DNA from: Bacteroidota bacterium
GTDB taxonomy: Bacteria > Bacteroidota > Bacteroidia > Chitinophagales > Chitinophagaceae
Assembly: GCA_023411775.1 (NCBI GenBank)
Contig: JAEYOL010000003.1
Span: forward strand, 1 to 6,024
Direction: 5' to 3'
DNA length: 6,024 bases
The notes under the pieces were generated by a model that was not told the origin of the DNA, made no database searches, and worked only from the letters and a program-made list of their open reading frames with translations. The translations under genes and the position numbers were made by a program. This document shows, piece after piece, positions 1 through 5,983 of this stretch (within the stretch, counting starts at the first letter, position 1; each line of letters opens with the position of its first letter).

Positions 1-1546
1 ACCCAAAAGTTAGCATCACATTACTTCCGGAGCCTTTTGTATTAGCAAACGTATTGGCCTTGTCGGGCAGACGGTAAGGGAAGTTCACATCTTTGTTTAA
101 GGCATGGATATAAGTTAGGTCGATAAACATACCCGCGTGCCGGTAACCGAGTCCGCCACTAAGGAACATTTTATTTCCCTTCAGCTCTTTATCTGAATAG
201 GGATTACCATAATAAGAAAATCCCAGCCTGGTCATGATGGTAGTAAATTTCAATTCACCACCCAGTCTGAAATTGAAAGTACCCTTGTAATAGTCCTTCA
301 TAGTCTCGTTCACAGCCTTGTAATATCCATTATCAGTAAACTCTCCGGAGTTAGAAAAGCGATTGCTGCTGTGGGTCACGTATTCGACGTCGGCACTAAG
401 AAATCCACGCTGCTGGCTTACATCTTCCGTTTCTCTCAACACATAGGATCCGCTTAGCATAATACGCCAGGGCCCGGTTAATTGATACTCGTACCTTGGT
501 ATTTCACCCTGGTTCAATATGTCGTCCATCCCCACCGTAAGCGCGCCAGGTGTGGTACGATAATTTTCCAGGTCGGTAGTCATGCTTCCGTTATACCTGT
601 CTTTAAGGTTATAAAAGGTGGGCGAATGAACCGCGAGACCAAGCCTTACAAATTGTGAAGGTTTGGCAATCACTCCCAGTTTCAGGTTGAGGCCCAACCC
701 CTTGGTATAAAAATATTCAGTTACCTGGTTGAAATTAAAATTATTGTCGTTGTTCCCGGTCGCATCTTCTTCCCGGAAGACGGATTTTCTTTTATAGTTT
801 ACGATCGGCAGGCCCAGGGAACCACCGAGATAAAACCGGTCGTCCATATTGGCCGCATATCCAACCGATATTTCCGTAATACCACCGCTGGTTTCAATTG
901 AATGGGACTGGTCGAGCAGAAAATCGCCGCCATTCTTTAGTTGGTCCCACATCGCCATACTAACTATATCAATGCCTGCATGGCCGGGGATTGTTGCCGT
1001 GTCGATCATATAATTCCAGGCAGCGAGCCGGGTACCATAAGATACATTTAGATTGAAAGGCATATCGTCGATAAATCCTCCCCCTACTGCATCCGCTGCA
1101 TATTGTTCGGCCTGCGAGCTAAAATCATTCTGACCACGATAAAATACTTTACTGCCGAAATTAGCGGTGCGGGCTATGCCGAAACTAAGAGCCTTGCTGG
1201 TCCAGCGGCCATTGCCTTGCCAGCCAGCTACTATACCACTTGTGCCGAGATTGAACCACGAGTCTTTATCAGATGCATTGGTGCCGCGAAAATTAGATTT
1301 GCTCTTAAGAAAGGAGAATCCCGGGGAAATTACCACTTCACTGGTCTTAAAAAATCCAAGTCCGGCAGGGTTAACGTAAAGTGCAGAAATATCACCTCCC
1401 AGGGAGCCCATGGCACCGCCGATCGCACTGACACGGGCGGTACCATTGACTGGTTGCCAGGAATATTTAAGAACATCCTCCGGCAGCTGGGCAAAAACTG
1501 TAACGGAAAACAGGCTAAGGGCGACCAGGCTTAATTTCTTTTTCAT
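1..1546 (-). CDS. FadL/OmpP1-type outer-membrane barrel protein (3' end cut by window edge)
   Basis: I translated the minus strand from the ATG at 1546-1544: 515 codons stay open to the left edge. A signal peptide is clear (MKKK, hydrophobic residues 5-18, likely cleavage at VFA|Q after residue 19). The mature N-terminus contains GGAMGSLGGD and NPAGLG (59-64), the hallmark of Bacteroidota FadL/OmpP1/TodX-like proteins. Alternating hydrophobic/polar strands with aromatic girdles follow, and the segment around 283-318 (GLGLNLKLGVIAKPSQF, then RLGLAVHSPT) is typical of the family. Family members are outer-membrane beta-barrels that import hydrophobic compounds; Bacteroidota copies are often labelled 'hemin receptor' without proof. 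The substrate here is unknown. The frame is still open at position 2 within a strand-like segment (NVMLTFG), so probably only a few residues are missing. The lipoprotein gene lies 184 bases upstream on the same strand. No Shine-Dalgarno is visible, as is usual in this phylum. Confidence 0.9.
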   Translation of the reverse strand, partial: MKKKLSLVALSLFSVTVFAQLPEDVLKYSWQPVNGTARVSAIGGAMGSLGGDISALYVNPAGLGFFKTSEVVISPGFSFLKSKSNFRGTNASDKDSWFNLGTSGIVAGWQGNGRWTSKALSFGIARTANFGSKVFYRGQNDFSSQAEQYAADAVGGGFIDDMPFNLNVSYGTRLAAWNYMIDTATIPGHAGIDIVSMAMWDQLKNGGDFLLDQSHSIETSGGITEISVGYAANMDDRFYLGGSLGLPIVNYKRKSVFREEDATGNNDNNFNFNQVTEYFYTKGLGLNLKLGVIAKPSQFVRLGLAVHSPTFYNLKDRYNGSMTTDLENYRTTPGALTVGMDDILNQGEIPRYEYQLTGPWRIMLSGSYVLRETEDVSQQRGFLSADVEYVTHSSNRFSNSGEFTDNGYYKAVNETMKDYYKGTFNFRLGGELKFTTIMTRLGFSYYGNPYSDKELKGNKMFLSGGLGYRHAGMFIDLTYIHALNKDVNFPYRLPDKANTFANTKGSGSNVMLTFG

Positions 1547-1579
1547 GTCAGTTATATTTCATTTTCCGTATAGGCATAG

Positions 1580-1587
1580 CAAAGTAA
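1580..1587 (-). promoter_or_regulatory. Weak -7 promoter candidate for the FadL-like gene
   Basis: Read on the minus strand this is TTACTTTG, one mismatch from the Bacteroidota -7 consensus TAnnTTTG. It would start transcription near 1574, giving a leader of about 28 bases. I see no good -33 TTTG at the expected distance, so the call rests on one element. Co-transcription from the lipoprotein gene upstream is also possible, since no clear terminator lies between them. Confidence 0.35.
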
Positions 1588-1730
1588 GTATACGCTATAA
1601 AATCCAGCAGGAAATGGAACGCTGAATATTATTATAGCAAGTATGAGCTTTCGCGTCGATAAAATTTTTACTTATTACGAACAACCTTGAATCTCGGGGG
1701 TCAACATCTTTCAGTTACCAGTCACACACC

Positions 1731-2489
1731 TTATCTCGGCGGACGCTTTGAACCTCCACTGCTGCCGCCACTGCTTCGTGAACCCGAAGAAGATGAAGAA
1801 GATGATGACCTGCTGCTATTGGAAGAAGGTTCATAGCTCCGTGAAGGAGTTGAGTAATTATTATTGTTGCCCGAACCAGAAAACACTTTCCTCATGGACT
1901 CACCCAGTGAACCGGAATTGCGGTTGCGGTTGTTCGTATTATTATAATTATTGTAACGGGAACTATTATTGTTATTGTTGTTGAATAGACTCCTCGAACT
2001 GGTGGTACGGGTATTGGAGTTATTCAGGTAACTATTGGGATTGAAGACAGCTGCCCGGCTTGGTGGTGTTAACGCAATCGGGTTTTTAATAATAGAACCT
2101 CCGCCATAATGGTAATAAGGTAAACCCCCACAATAGGGATTGTAAGGATTATAAAAACTATTCCATGCCCAATAGCCGTTCCAGGGACTGTACCAGTTGT
2201 TGTAATGGCCATACGCGTTGTAGGCATATGTATTATAGAAATAATAATCGTCGAGCGCTGACCAGCGATACCGGTTGTTCAATCTCATTCTCAGGAATCG
2301 ATCTTCATAATAATCCTGGCTGTTCCCGCGATAATAACGGTCGTCCCGCTTTTCAATATTCACATATTCCGCCCGAGGCTGTGTGGGAGAATAATACACG
2401 TCGTCAGGAGTTTGTCCTGCTTTGTATGCCGTTGAGCAACTGCTAAAAACGGCCAAAGTGACTGCCAGGATGGGAATATATGATTTCAT
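1731..2489 (-). CDS. Tyr/Asn/Ser-rich low-complexity lipoprotein, function unknown
   Basis: 252 residues. The N-terminus is a type II signal peptide with lipobox FSSC, Cys18 being the predicted lipidated residue. After it come a charged segment (residues 40-75), a strongly aromatic segment (about 81-128, dense in Tyr, Asn and Trp with NPYNPY-like units and a lone Cys120), a short conventional stretch (132-150, IKNPIALTPPSRAAVF), an Asn/Ser-rich tract with six Asn in a row (170-175), a possible short helix (SLGESMRKVF, 194-203) and a Ser/Gly tail with eight Ser in a row (228-235), ending in the basic KRPPR. The residues right after Cys18 (STAYK) are not an obvious acidic surface-export signal, so the protein may face the periplasm; this is inference. 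The ATG at 2489 is right because the signal peptide starts there. I do not recognise a named family. Composition resembles prion-like or adhesive disordered proteins. It shares an upstream region with proS, which runs the other way. Confidence 0.85.
   Translation of the reverse strand: MKSYIPILAVTLAVFSSCSTAYKAGQTPDDVYYSPTQPRAEYVNIEKRDDRYYRGNSQDYYEDRFLRMRLNNRYRWSALDDYYFYNTYAYNAYGHYNNWYSPWNGYWAWNSFYNPYNPYCGGLPYYHYGGGSIIKNPIALTPPSRAAVFNPNSYLNNSNTRTTSSRSLFNNNNNNSSRYNNYNNTNNRNRNSGSLGESMRKVFSGSGNNNNYSTPSRSYEPSSNSSRSSSSSSSSGSRSSGGSSGGSKRPPR
1785..1808 (-). repeat. Poly-Ser codon tract in the lipoprotein gene
   Basis: Eight consecutive Ser codons (residues 228-235) of mostly TCN type, seen on the plus strand as repeated gaa/gat trinucleotides. 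Mixed codons make it an imperfect trinucleotide repeat; length changes would keep the frame. Confidence 0.7.
1965..1982 (-). repeat. Poly-Asn codon tract in the lipoprotein gene
   Basis: Six consecutive Asn codons (AAC AAC AAT AAC AAT AAT; residues 170-175), within a wider Asn-rich region reaching to about residue 191. It is an imperfect AAY trinucleotide repeat. Confidence 0.7.
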
Positions 2490-2523
2490 GGCAAATGGGT
2501 TTATCAGTTTATGTTGAAGTTAC

Positions 2524-2531
2524 TACTTTTG
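2524..2531 (+). promoter_or_regulatory. -7 promoter element, candidate for proS
   Basis: TACTTTTG is a perfect match to the Bacteroidota -7 consensus TAnnTTTG. Transcription would begin near 2538, leaving a leader of about 150 bases before the proS ATG. No TTTG is seen at the usual ~19-base spacing upstream; TTG at 2514-2516 is too close. No better plus-strand element was found nearer to proS. Confidence 0.45.
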
Positions 2532-2549
2532 TGCGACTTAGGTTTTTGC

Positions 2550-2563
2550 CAAACGGTCGTTTG
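2550..2563. promoter_or_regulatory. Inverted repeat, possible operator between opposing promoters
   Basis: CAAACG and CGTTTG form a perfect 6+6 dyad with a 2-base spacer. It lies between the two opposing -7 elements and covers the expected start point of the minus-strand transcript (about 2559). Flanking TTTG (2545-2548) and CAAA (2566-2569) extend an alternating TTTG/CAAA pattern. It could be a repressor site; no regulator is visible in the window, and a chance dyad of this size is possible. Confidence 0.35.
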
Positions 2564-2565
2564 TC

Positions 2566-2573
2566 CAAAGTTA
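2566..2573 (-). promoter_or_regulatory. -7 promoter element for the lipoprotein gene
   Basis: Read on the minus strand this is TAACTTTG, a perfect TAnnTTTG. The start would fall near 2559, with a leader of about 70 bases. No convincing -33 TTTG is seen upstream. Confidence 0.5.
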
Positions 2574-2691
2574 CAGCGGATAAGGGCAGTATTTTGCAGG
2601 AGAAGCTGTTAAAGAATGTGAAAATTTGAAAATGAATGGGGATCGTGGTTGAATGGGCCCTATGATTAATAAACAAGATGAATAGAAAAAT

Positions 2692-4167
2692 ATGAGCAAG
2701 GAAATTACTTCAAGAGCACAGGATTATGCGCAATGGTATAATGATCTCGTGATCAAGGGCGAACTGGCCGACTATTCGGCGGTAAGAGGTTGTATGGTTA
2801 TCAAGCCTTATGGATTTGCCCTCTGGGAAAATATGCGCGATGCGTTGGATAAAATGTTTAAGGATACGGGGCATGTGAATGCTTATTTTCCATTGTTCAT
2901 TCCAAAGAGTTTTTTAAGCAGGGAAGCGGCACACGTGGAAGGTTTTGCGAAAGAATGTGCTGTTGTTACACACTACCGTCTAAAAAATGACCCGGACGGT
3001 GGTGGTGTGGTCGTGGATCCCGAAGCAAAACTGGAAGAAGAACTTATTGTAAGACCTACCAGCGAAACCATTATTTGGAATTCGTATAAAGACTGGATTC
3101 AATCCTATCGTGACCTTCCGTTGTTGATCAATCAATGGGCGAATGTGGTTCGCTGGGAAAAGCGCACCCGGCTGTTTTTACGGACCGCCGAATTTTTATG
3201 GCAGGAAGGACACACCGCCCATGCCACCCGCGAGGAAGCAGTAGAAGAAGCGGAAAGAATGCTCGAAGTCTATGCCACTTTCGTGGAAGAGTTTATGGCC
3301 CTGCCGGTGATTCGTGGTGTGAAAACGGAAAGCGAACGTTTCGCCGGTGCCGAGGACACTTATTGCATCGAGGCCTTGATGCAGGATGGTAAAGCATTGC
3401 AGGCAGGTACTTCACATTTCCTCGGGCAAAACTTCGCAAAGGCATTCGATGTTACGTTTTCCAACAAGGAAAATAAACTGGAATATGTTTGGGCAACCAG
3501 TTGGGGTGTGAGCACCCGCTTGGTTGGCGCACTGGTGATGGCGCATAGCGACGACCAGGGACTGGTGCTGCCTCCTAAGATCGCACCCATCCAGGTGGTG
3601 ATCGTGCCGATATATAAAGGCGATGATCAAAAATCTAAGATCGATAGTAAGGTGAAGGAGATCACGGATAATTTGAAGAAACTGGGTGTGCGTGTCAAGT
3701 ATGATGATAGCGACAACAATCGCCCCGGCTGGAAATTTGCCGAATATGAGATGAAAGGCGTGCCCATCAGGCTCGCCATTGGTGCGCGGGACCTTGAGAA
3801 TAATGTCGTGGAAGTGGCCCGTCGCGATACGAAGGAGAAGAAATCAGTAAATCTCGATGGCATCGCGCAATACACTGAGGGACTTTTGCTGGATATTCAA
3901 AATAGTATGTTCAACCGGGCAAAAACCTACCAGCAGGCACATATCACCAATGCTGATACCTGGGATGAGTTCGAAAAATTACTGGATGAAAAAGGAGGCT
4001 TTGTATCCGCTCACTGGGATGGCAGTGCTGAAACTGAAAATGCGATTAAAGAAAAAACAAAAGCTACTATACGCTGCATCCCGCTCAACAATCCAAAAGA
4101 GGACGGTAAATGTATTCTCACAGGGAAGCCTTCGGGGCAGCGCGTTTTGTTTGCACGGGCATACTAA
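2692..4167 (+). CDS. proS: Prolyl-tRNA synthetase, short archaeal/eukaryal type
   Basis: Class II enzyme that charges tRNA-Pro with proline in the cytoplasm (EC 6.1.1.15). The 491 residues contain: motif 1 region about 31-71 (GCMVIKPYGFALWE, then FPLFIP); TXE-type proline/ATP site RPTSE at 121-125; motif 2 VVRWE at 152-156 with the FLWQEGHTAH segment (168-177) that lines the proline pocket; motif 3 WGVSTR at 271-276 followed by the HSDDQGLVLPPKIAPIQVVIVPI linker; an anticodon-binding domain about 298-400; and the C-terminal domain ending in Tyr491, a terminal residue characteristic of this type. It lacks the editing insertion that E. coli-type ProRS carries between motifs 2 and 3. In the C-terminal domain only Cys462 and Cys474 remain where zinc-binding relatives have four Cys. 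The ATG at 2692 gives the usual MSKEITSRAQDY start; upstream is A-rich without a Shine-Dalgarno. It is divergent from the lipoprotein gene and 62 bases before the paralogue cluster. Confidence 0.97.
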   Translation: MSKEITSRAQDYAQWYNDLVIKGELADYSAVRGCMVIKPYGFALWENMRDALDKMFKDTGHVNAYFPLFIPKSFLSREAAHVEGFAKECAVVTHYRLKNDPDGGGVVVDPEAKLEEELIVRPTSETIIWNSYKDWIQSYRDLPLLINQWANVVRWEKRTRLFLRTAEFLWQEGHTAHATREEAVEEAERMLEVYATFVEEFMALPVIRGVKTESERFAGAEDTYCIEALMQDGKALQAGTSHFLGQNFAKAFDVTFSNKENKLEYVWATSWGVSTRLVGALVMAHSDDQGLVLPPKIAPIQVVIVPIYKGDDQKSKIDSKVKEITDNLKKLGVRVKYDDSDNNRPGWKFAEYEMKGVPIRLAIGARDLENNVVEVARRDTKEKKSVNLDGIAQYTEGLLLDIQNSMFNRAKTYQQAHITNADTWDEFEKLLDEKGGFVSAHWDGSAETENAIKEKTKATIRCIPLNNPKEDGKCILTGKPSGQRVLFARAY

Positions 4168-4229
4168 TAAGGTTGATTGCGCGGTCAAACTAATTCAAAT
4201 TCCCGGCGGATAAAAAATAAAATGAACCC

Positions 4230-4649
4230 ATGGAACAAGACCCTTCTTTATTTGACCTGGAAATCGATCATCCCACGGGAGAGGAAATGCTGGATACCTC
4301 GCGCTGGCAAAGAATGCTGGGTGTATTGCTGGTAATCTGCATCGGGCTTGTTTTATTAATGCTGCTGTTAGGCTGGAGCCAGGTTGTTGGCCTGGTCGAT
4401 GAAGCATTTGGTGGCGGGAGTTCGCAGGGTGTGATGGCGTTTGTCGTGGTGGTGTTGTTACTGGTTGCAATAATAGTTGGTGTGATGGCAGGCTTGCTTA
4501 TTCGTGGTGCCAGCCGCATCAGGACAGCCATACGAACCAAGGAACAGGATGTATTTAATGATGGCCTCGCCGATCTCAAATCGTTTTTTATTATTTATGG
4601 TGTTATCAGCATCCTAAGTTTGCTGGCTAATCTCGTGACCTTTTTCTAA
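4230..4649 (+). CDS. Three-helix membrane protein, DUF5362-like paralogue 1
   Basis: 139 residues; function unknown. The N-terminus is short, acidic and cytosolic-looking (SLFDLEIDHP), followed by a conserved Trp (SRWQRML, Trp26). Predicted membrane helices lie at about 29-48, 67-91 and 118-139, with a Gly/Ser-rich loop (GGGSSQG) between the first two and a charged segment (SRIRTAIRTKEQDVFNDGLA) between the second and third. That layout, the SLF.L start and the F...L..LK..F motif before the last helix match the next two genes, so this is the most diverged of three paralogues; it has lost the FRFA motif the others share. The family name rests on memory of the pattern, not a search. An ATG at 4222 is out of frame and does not lead this protein. 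It lies 62 bases after proS with no terminator seen, so read-through from proS is possible, and 9 bases before the next gene. Confidence 0.85.
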   Translation: MEQDPSLFDLEIDHPTGEEMLDTSRWQRMLGVLLVICIGLVLLMLLLGWSQVVGLVDEAFGGGSSQGVMAFVVVVLLLVAIIVGVMAGLLIRGASRIRTAIRTKEQDVFNDGLADLKSFFIIYGVISILSLLANLVTFF

Positions 4650-4658
4650 CAGGATATT

Positions 4659-5090
4659 ATGGAATCACAAAACGATATTTTCTCTTCTGAATTAAAAGTT
4701 GATGCGGCAGCCAAAGCACATGTCCGGAGCCTGGCTTCATGGGCCATGGTGGTGGTGGCGACAACCGTAATTGGATACCTGCTCAATATCGCTGAGCTGG
4801 TAAGGGGCACAGGCAGTGAGCCCCTGGGCTTACAGCAGGAAGGTTTTTCGGCAAGCATTTTATCGGGTGAAAAAAGCGTGGTGGGCACTATCATCACCAT
4901 CCTGATCGGGCTGGCGATCAATTATTTTTTATTCAGGTTTGCCAGCTCGGTATCCAACGCGGTCGCCAGTTCCAGTCCTGAACGCTTCAGCCAAAGTTTT
5001 CGTAACCTGAAGACCTATTTTGCTATTACCAGTATTTTTATGATGTTGTTTTTGCTGATCCTGCTCATCGCGGTAGTGGCGCTTTTATAA
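4659..5090 (+). CDS. Three-helix membrane protein, DUF5362-like paralogue 2
   Basis: 143 residues; function unknown. Same plan as its neighbours: cytosolic start (DIFSSELKVDAAAKAHVRSL), conserved Trp (ASWAMVV, Trp28), helices at about 26-44, 73-94 and 120-143, a polar 28-residue loop between helices 1 and 2 (about 45-72), and a cytosolic segment with FRFA (92-95) and F.QSFRNLKTYF (110-121) leading into the last helix. The FRFA and SF.NLK..F motifs are shared almost word for word with paralogue 3. The start follows the previous stop by 9 bases, and AGGA at 4651-4654 may act as a weak ribosome-binding site. The two genes are very likely one transcript. By the positive-inside pattern the N-terminus is probably in the cytoplasm. 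Confidence 0.87.
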   Translation: MESQNDIFSSELKVDAAAKAHVRSLASWAMVVVATTVIGYLLNIAELVRGTGSEPLGLQQEGFSASILSGEKSVVGTIITILIGLAINYFLFRFASSVSNAVASSSPERFSQSFRNLKTYFAITSIFMMLFLLILLIAVVALL

Positions 5091-5168
5091 GTTTGTTTAC
5101 GCGGTAAATTTTCCCGGCTATTTTCTATCCCGCTTTGATCAGTCAACAGCAAGAAGCTTATTCTTCTA

Positions 5169-5194
5169 TTTGACAAAAAACCGAAGTATATTTA
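5169..5194 (+). promoter_or_regulatory. Weak promoter candidate for paralogue 3
   Basis: TTTG at 5169-5172 is followed, 14 bases later, by TATATTTA (5187-5194), one mismatch from TAnnTTTG. The spacing is shorter than the usual ~19 bases. If used, the transcript would begin about 15 bases before the ATG at 5217. The rest of the 126-base gap (5091-5216) shows no strong hairpin, so read-through from paralogue 2 is equally possible. Confidence 0.35.
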
Positions 5195-5216
5195 GTCTTC
5201 ACCAAAACCAACTTTT

Positions 5217-5696
5217 ATGGAACAACAACAGGGTTCTTCACTTTTCGGGCTCACGGTCGATCAATCTGGGAAAGCGCACCTTGCTGAGGCTGCACGTTGG
5301 GCAAGGTTTCTTGCCATCGTAGGCTTTGTCGTTTGCGCACTTGTCGTACTGATCGGGGTCTTTTTCAGTTCTTTTTTAGGTGTGCTGTCGAATAGGTATG
5401 GCGGCGACAATCCTTATGGGGACGTATCTTTTACTCCCGGGATGGGCGCTGTTATGGCCTTTTATTATATTGTCATCGCGCTGATCTACTTTTTCCCCTG
5501 CCTTTTCCTGTTCCGGTTTGCTACTAAGATGAAAGTGGCACTGGCATCCAATGACCAGGAAACGCTGAATACTTCTTTTCAAAACCTGAAAGCGACTTTC
5601 CGTTATATGGGTATTGTCACCATCGTGATGCTGGTATTCTTCCTGCTGGCATTCCTGGTTGCCTTTTTAGGTGTGATGACCGCCGGCTCGATGTAG
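5217..5696 (+). CDS. Three-helix membrane protein, DUF5362-like paralogue 3
   Basis: 159 residues; function unknown. This copy looks closest to the family pattern as I remember it: SLFGLTVDQSGKAHLAEAARWARFLAIVGF at the start, with the conserved Trp28. Predicted helices are at about 30-55, 77-99 (with Pro94 inside) and 130-154. The loop between helices 1 and 2 (about 56-76, NRYGGDNPYGD) is polar and Gly-rich. The cytosolic segment carries FRFATKMKVALAS (99-111) and LNTSFQNLKATFRYMG (117-132), the same motifs as paralogue 2. The larger gap upstream suggests it may have its own promoter. A hairpin terminator follows 24 bases after the stop. What else it could be: a small sensor or scaffold membrane protein; nothing in the sequence suggests an enzyme or a channel signature. 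Confidence 0.88.
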   Translation: MEQQQGSSLFGLTVDQSGKAHLAEAARWARFLAIVGFVVCALVVLIGVFFSSFLGVLSNRYGGDNPYGDVSFTPGMGAVMAFYYIVIALIYFFPCLFLFRFATKMKVALASNDQETLNTSFQNLKATFRYMGIVTIVMLVFFLLAFLVAFLGVMTAGSM

Positions 5697-5720
5697 GCTT
5701 ATAAATGATTTTTTGCACGT

Positions 5721-5778
5721 GGAGTGTTGGGAATTGAATAAATTTCAGTGTAATATTCAGTTTTCAACATTCCCTTTT
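5721..5778 (+). terminator. Intrinsic-type terminator after the paralogue cluster
   Basis: Bases 5721-5740 pair with 5754-5773 over 20 continuous base pairs if four G-U wobbles are allowed (5724-5770, 5730-5764, 5731-5763, 5760-5734), around a 13-base loop (5741-5753). One C then leads into TTTT (5775-5778). On the opposite strand the wobbles become A-C mismatches, so it should work only for plus-strand RNA, matching the direction of the genes. The T tract is short, so efficiency is uncertain. Confidence 0.6.
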
Positions 5779-5857
5779 ATATCATCTGGCTTGCGCGCTA
5801 ATTGGCTAGAAAGACAGGAATTTTAGTGCCCTCAATTCAATTTTGCGGGGCTATACT

Positions 5858-5865
5858 TATATTTG
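5858..5865 (+). promoter_or_regulatory. -7 promoter element of tRNA-Lys
   Basis: TATATTTG is a perfect TAnnTTTG ending 7 bases before the mature tRNA 5' end. Transcription would start at or just before the tRNA itself. TTTG at 5842-5845 is closer (12 bases) than a normal -33 element. Confidence 0.65.
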
Positions 5866-5872
5866 CACCCCC

Positions 5873-5946
5873 GACTCCCTAGCTCAGTTGGTTAGAGCTA
5901 CTGACTCTTAATCAGTAGGTCCTGGGTTCGAGTCCCAGGGGGGTCA
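5873..5946 (+). tRNA. tRNA-Lys, anticodon CTT
   Basis: Full cloverleaf folded by hand. Acceptor GACTCCC (5873-5879) pairs with GGGGGTC (5939-5945), with one T-G wobble; discriminator A is at 5946. The D stem is GCTC/GAGC with loop AGTTGGTTA. The anticodon stem ACTGA/TCAGT holds loop CTCTTAA with anticodon CTT at 5907-5909, reading AAG (Lys). The variable loop is AGGTC. The T stem CTGGG/CCCAG holds loop TTCGAGT. Bases after the discriminator are CCC, so the 3' CCA is not encoded and must be added by nucleotidyltransferase. Position 26 is T, where a purine is more common. Confidence 0.97.
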
Positions 5947-5951
5947 CCCTT

Positions 5952-5983
5952 AAACGACGCGGTCTTTCCCGCGTCGTTTTTTT
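5952..5983 (+). terminator. Strong intrinsic terminator of tRNA-Lys
   Basis: Bases 5952-5962 pair perfectly with 5969-5979 (11 bp, GC-rich core CGACGCGG) around a 6-base loop, and the 3' arm runs into a seven-T tract (5977-5983). It begins 5 bases after the tRNA, so the tRNA is a single-gene unit. Confidence 0.93.

Noticed and set aside
1103..1625. Plus-strand open frames of 70-143 codons
   Set aside because: They are antisense to the start of the FadL-like gene, whose minus-strand frame has a signal peptide and family motifs.
1748..1984. Plus-strand frame rich in Cys and Tyr
   Set aside because: It is the complement of the Ser/Asn codon repeats of the lipoprotein gene; the odd composition is a by-product.
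2165..2446. Plus-strand frame of 93 codons
   Set aside because: Antisense to the aromatic part and signal peptide of the lipoprotein; no motif of its own.
3360..4213. Several open frames in other phases within and just after proS
   Set aside because: They overlap the unmistakable ProRS reading frame and show no domain or start context.
4195..4921. Minus-strand frames opposite paralogues 1 and 2
   Set aside because: They are shadows of the hydrophobic codons of the plus-strand membrane proteins.
5149..5167. AGAAG/CTTCT hairpin between paralogues 2 and 3
   Set aside because: Five A/T-rich pairs with no following T tract; too weak to call a terminator.
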